Shown here one piece after another: positions 10,201-10,820 of a stretch of DNA of 10,820 bases; the first letter of the stretch is position 1; each line of letters begins with the position of its first letter. The position numbers were made by a program, and so were the translations under genes. The notes under the pieces are model-generated. The model searched no databases. It was not told the origin of the DNA and saw only the letters and a program-made list of their open reading frames with translations. The DNA is from Phycisphaerales bacterium (GTDB taxonomy: Bacteria; Planctomycetota; Phycisphaerae; Phycisphaerales; UBA1924): positions 1 to 10,820 of the forward strand of contig JALSHW010000288.1 in NCBI GenBank assembly GCA_026982035.1. Reading direction: 5' to 3'.

Positions 10201-10820
10201 GACTCAGGTAAAGAACTTGAAAAGACCAAGGTTCCTTACGGGGCATTCATCTATGTCAAGAGCGGAGATCCCATCAAACGCGGTTCCGAAATGCTCAAGT
10301 GGGACCCGCACCGGACGCCAACACTCGCTGAAAAACCCGGTGTCATTCAGTTTGTGGATATCGAAATCGGGGAAACGGTCCGTGAAGAAGATGCAGGCCG
10401 AGGACAAAAAGCACTTGTCGTCATCGAACACAAGGGCGACAAACATCCACAGATCAACATCGTCGACAAGGATGGCAACATCCTCGACTTCCACTACTTG
10501 CCCGCCAAGGCACGCTTGGAAGTCGTCGATGGTCAAGTGATCGATTCGGGTCACATGATCGCACGCCAGCCGCGTTCGGCGGCGGGCTCTGCTGACATCG
10601 TTGGTGGTCTTCCTCGCGTGACGGAAATCTTTGAAGCCCGCAAGCCCAAAGACCCAGCCGTCATGGCCGAAATCTCAGGCATCGTCGAAATCCACTCCGA
10701 CAAACGCAAGGGCAAGATGACCATCCGCATCATCTCCGACTCTGGAATCGAAAAAGATCACCATGTGCCCAACGACAAGGCATTGCTGGTCCACGCGGGC
10801 GACTTCGTCACCGCTGGCGA
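7210..10820 (+). CDS. rpoC: DNA-directed RNA polymerase subunit beta' (3' partial)
   Basis: Beta' carries the catalytic Mg site and the clamp. ATG 7210 follows GGGAG (7197-7201) by 8 nt. The frame is open to the window edge: 1203 codons, about 200 short of a full E. coli-like subunit. Zinc site 1 is C65, C67, C80, C83. '[20 protein letters not shown]' is the double-psi barrel region, and '[12 protein letters not shown]' places the Mg ligands at D455, D457, D459. The bridge helix (about 775-812) includes '[17 protein letters not shown]'; the trigger loop includes M939, R940 and H943 (E. coli M932, R933, H936). An SI3-type insertion of about 180 residues (about 950-1128) interrupts the trigger loop, before '[19 protein letters not shown]'. 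Oddity: at zinc site 2 only C821 of four ligands remains (S895, S902, D905 replace Cys). No frameshift is seen. Confidence 0.97.
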   Translation, partial: MNESVFDRVNDFSSVKISLASPNDIRAWSYGEVKKPETINYRTYRPEKDGLFCERIFGPERDYECSCGKYKGTKYKGYICDRCGVKVTHSRVRRKRMGHINLASPGVHIWFFKSMPSRLGTLLAMKTSDLEKIIYYQDYVVTKPGDTELTFKQVLTEDEHRAALEQYGNEFKAEMGAEAIRTLIEMLDLDAEADEIRAGLAATRSKQKTKDYAKRLKLVEAVRYSDNDPAWLVMDVIPVIPPDLRPLVLLESGNFATSDLNDLYRRIINRNNRLKKLMDLNAPEVIIRNEKRMLQQAVDALFDNNRCRRPVLGSSSRALKSLTDMIKGKQGRFRENLLGKRVDYSARSVIVVGPSLKINQCGLPKKIALELFQPFIIRKLKEHGLADTIKSAKRMLERRDAEVWDILEEVIYQHPVMLNRAPTLHRMGIQAFEPVLVEGNAIRLHPLVCGGFNADFDGDQMAVHLPLSVEAQAEAHVLMLSTNNVFSPANGEPIINASQDIVMGVYFITTTLADIENIQETDVPRFKDRHEAILAFDSGTIHIHQPISVRLSDFKKVVTKETGLPESIPEHGRLVTTIGRVLFSEILAPGMPYYNCSIGKKGCARVIDDAYEFCGRAATINILDDIKDIGFKQATIAGLSFSVTDLRIPDEKVDILNTAQSKVTRVEKNFDRGIITERERYNQLIDIWSHCREELTIKLIETLKNDRRHPDGSYASITEKEGEAFLNPVYLMSDSGARGNVSQMQQLAGMRGLMAKPSGEIIETPIRANFREGLHILEYFSSTHGARKGLADTALKTADSGYLTRKLCDVAQSVIVGEHDCGSRRGLMKRAIYKGEQIDVPLHVQIFGRVSVNAVMDPVSGNKIVDANEMISEEAAKRIEEIGMDGLLVRSPLTSESSTGCSALDYGMDMSTGKMVEEGMAVGIIGAQSIGEPGTQLTMRTFHSGGIGTRDIMDTEYRALNNGVVEIRDCNEVQVQDEDDNTCFVSLKRNGEIAILDDSGKELEKTKVPYGAFIYVKSGDPIKRGSEMLKWDPHRTPTLAEKPGVIQFVDIEIGETVREEDAGRGQKALVVIEHKGDKHPQINIVDKDGNILDFHYLPAKARLEVVDGQVIDSGHMIARQPRSAAGSADIVGGLPRVTEIFEARKPKDPAVMAEISGIVEIHSDKRKGKMTIRIISDSGIEKDHHVPNDKALLVHAGDFVTAG

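Overview
The window is the ribosomal-protein/RNA-polymerase 'beta' locus of a bacterium. In order, all on the + strand, it holds the end of a TPR-type protein, rplK (L11), rplA (L1), rplJ (L10), rplL (L7/L12), rpoB (RNA polymerase beta) and rpoC (beta'), the last cut by the right window edge. The proteins best fit the PVC/FCB side of the bacterial tree. Beta' carries the trigger-loop insertion (SI3-type) and the 'DYSARSVI' form of the core motif. Beta has a roughly 110-residue insertion before its C-terminal catalytic block. I favour Planctomycetota, perhaps a Phycisphaerae-like lineage, but that is judged from memory of the families, not from a search.

Layout: (1) bases 1-315 are the C-terminal end of an unrelated gene. 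(2) 316-554 is a promoter and leader region with one -35/-10 candidate and two hairpins, the second ending at the rplK Shine-Dalgarno. (3) rplK, rplA and rplJ are tightly packed, with gaps of 2 and 13 nt. (4) A 232-nt structured gap precedes rplL. (5) A 412-nt gap precedes rpoB; it holds two hairpins just after rplL, a G+T-rich stretch, a possible promoter and a leader hairpin. (6) rpoB and rpoC are separated by 86 nt.

The six genes work together as in most bacteria. L11 and the L10-(L12)n stalk form the GTPase-associated centre of the 50S subunit, L1 forms the other stalk, and RpoB/RpoC form the transcription catalytic core. The long gaps before rplL and rpoB are where output of stalk protein, stalk base and polymerase could be set separately. 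There is no room for a leader-type L10 site before rplJ, so any stalk autoregulation must act elsewhere.

I found no mobile element, CRISPR array, tRNA or rRNA, and no unfamiliar gene system. This is a core housekeeping locus. The most interesting points are the apparent loss of three of the four cysteines of the second zinc site in beta', the folded leader in front of rplK, the strong hairpins after rplL, and the absence of secE-nusG directly upstream of rplK.
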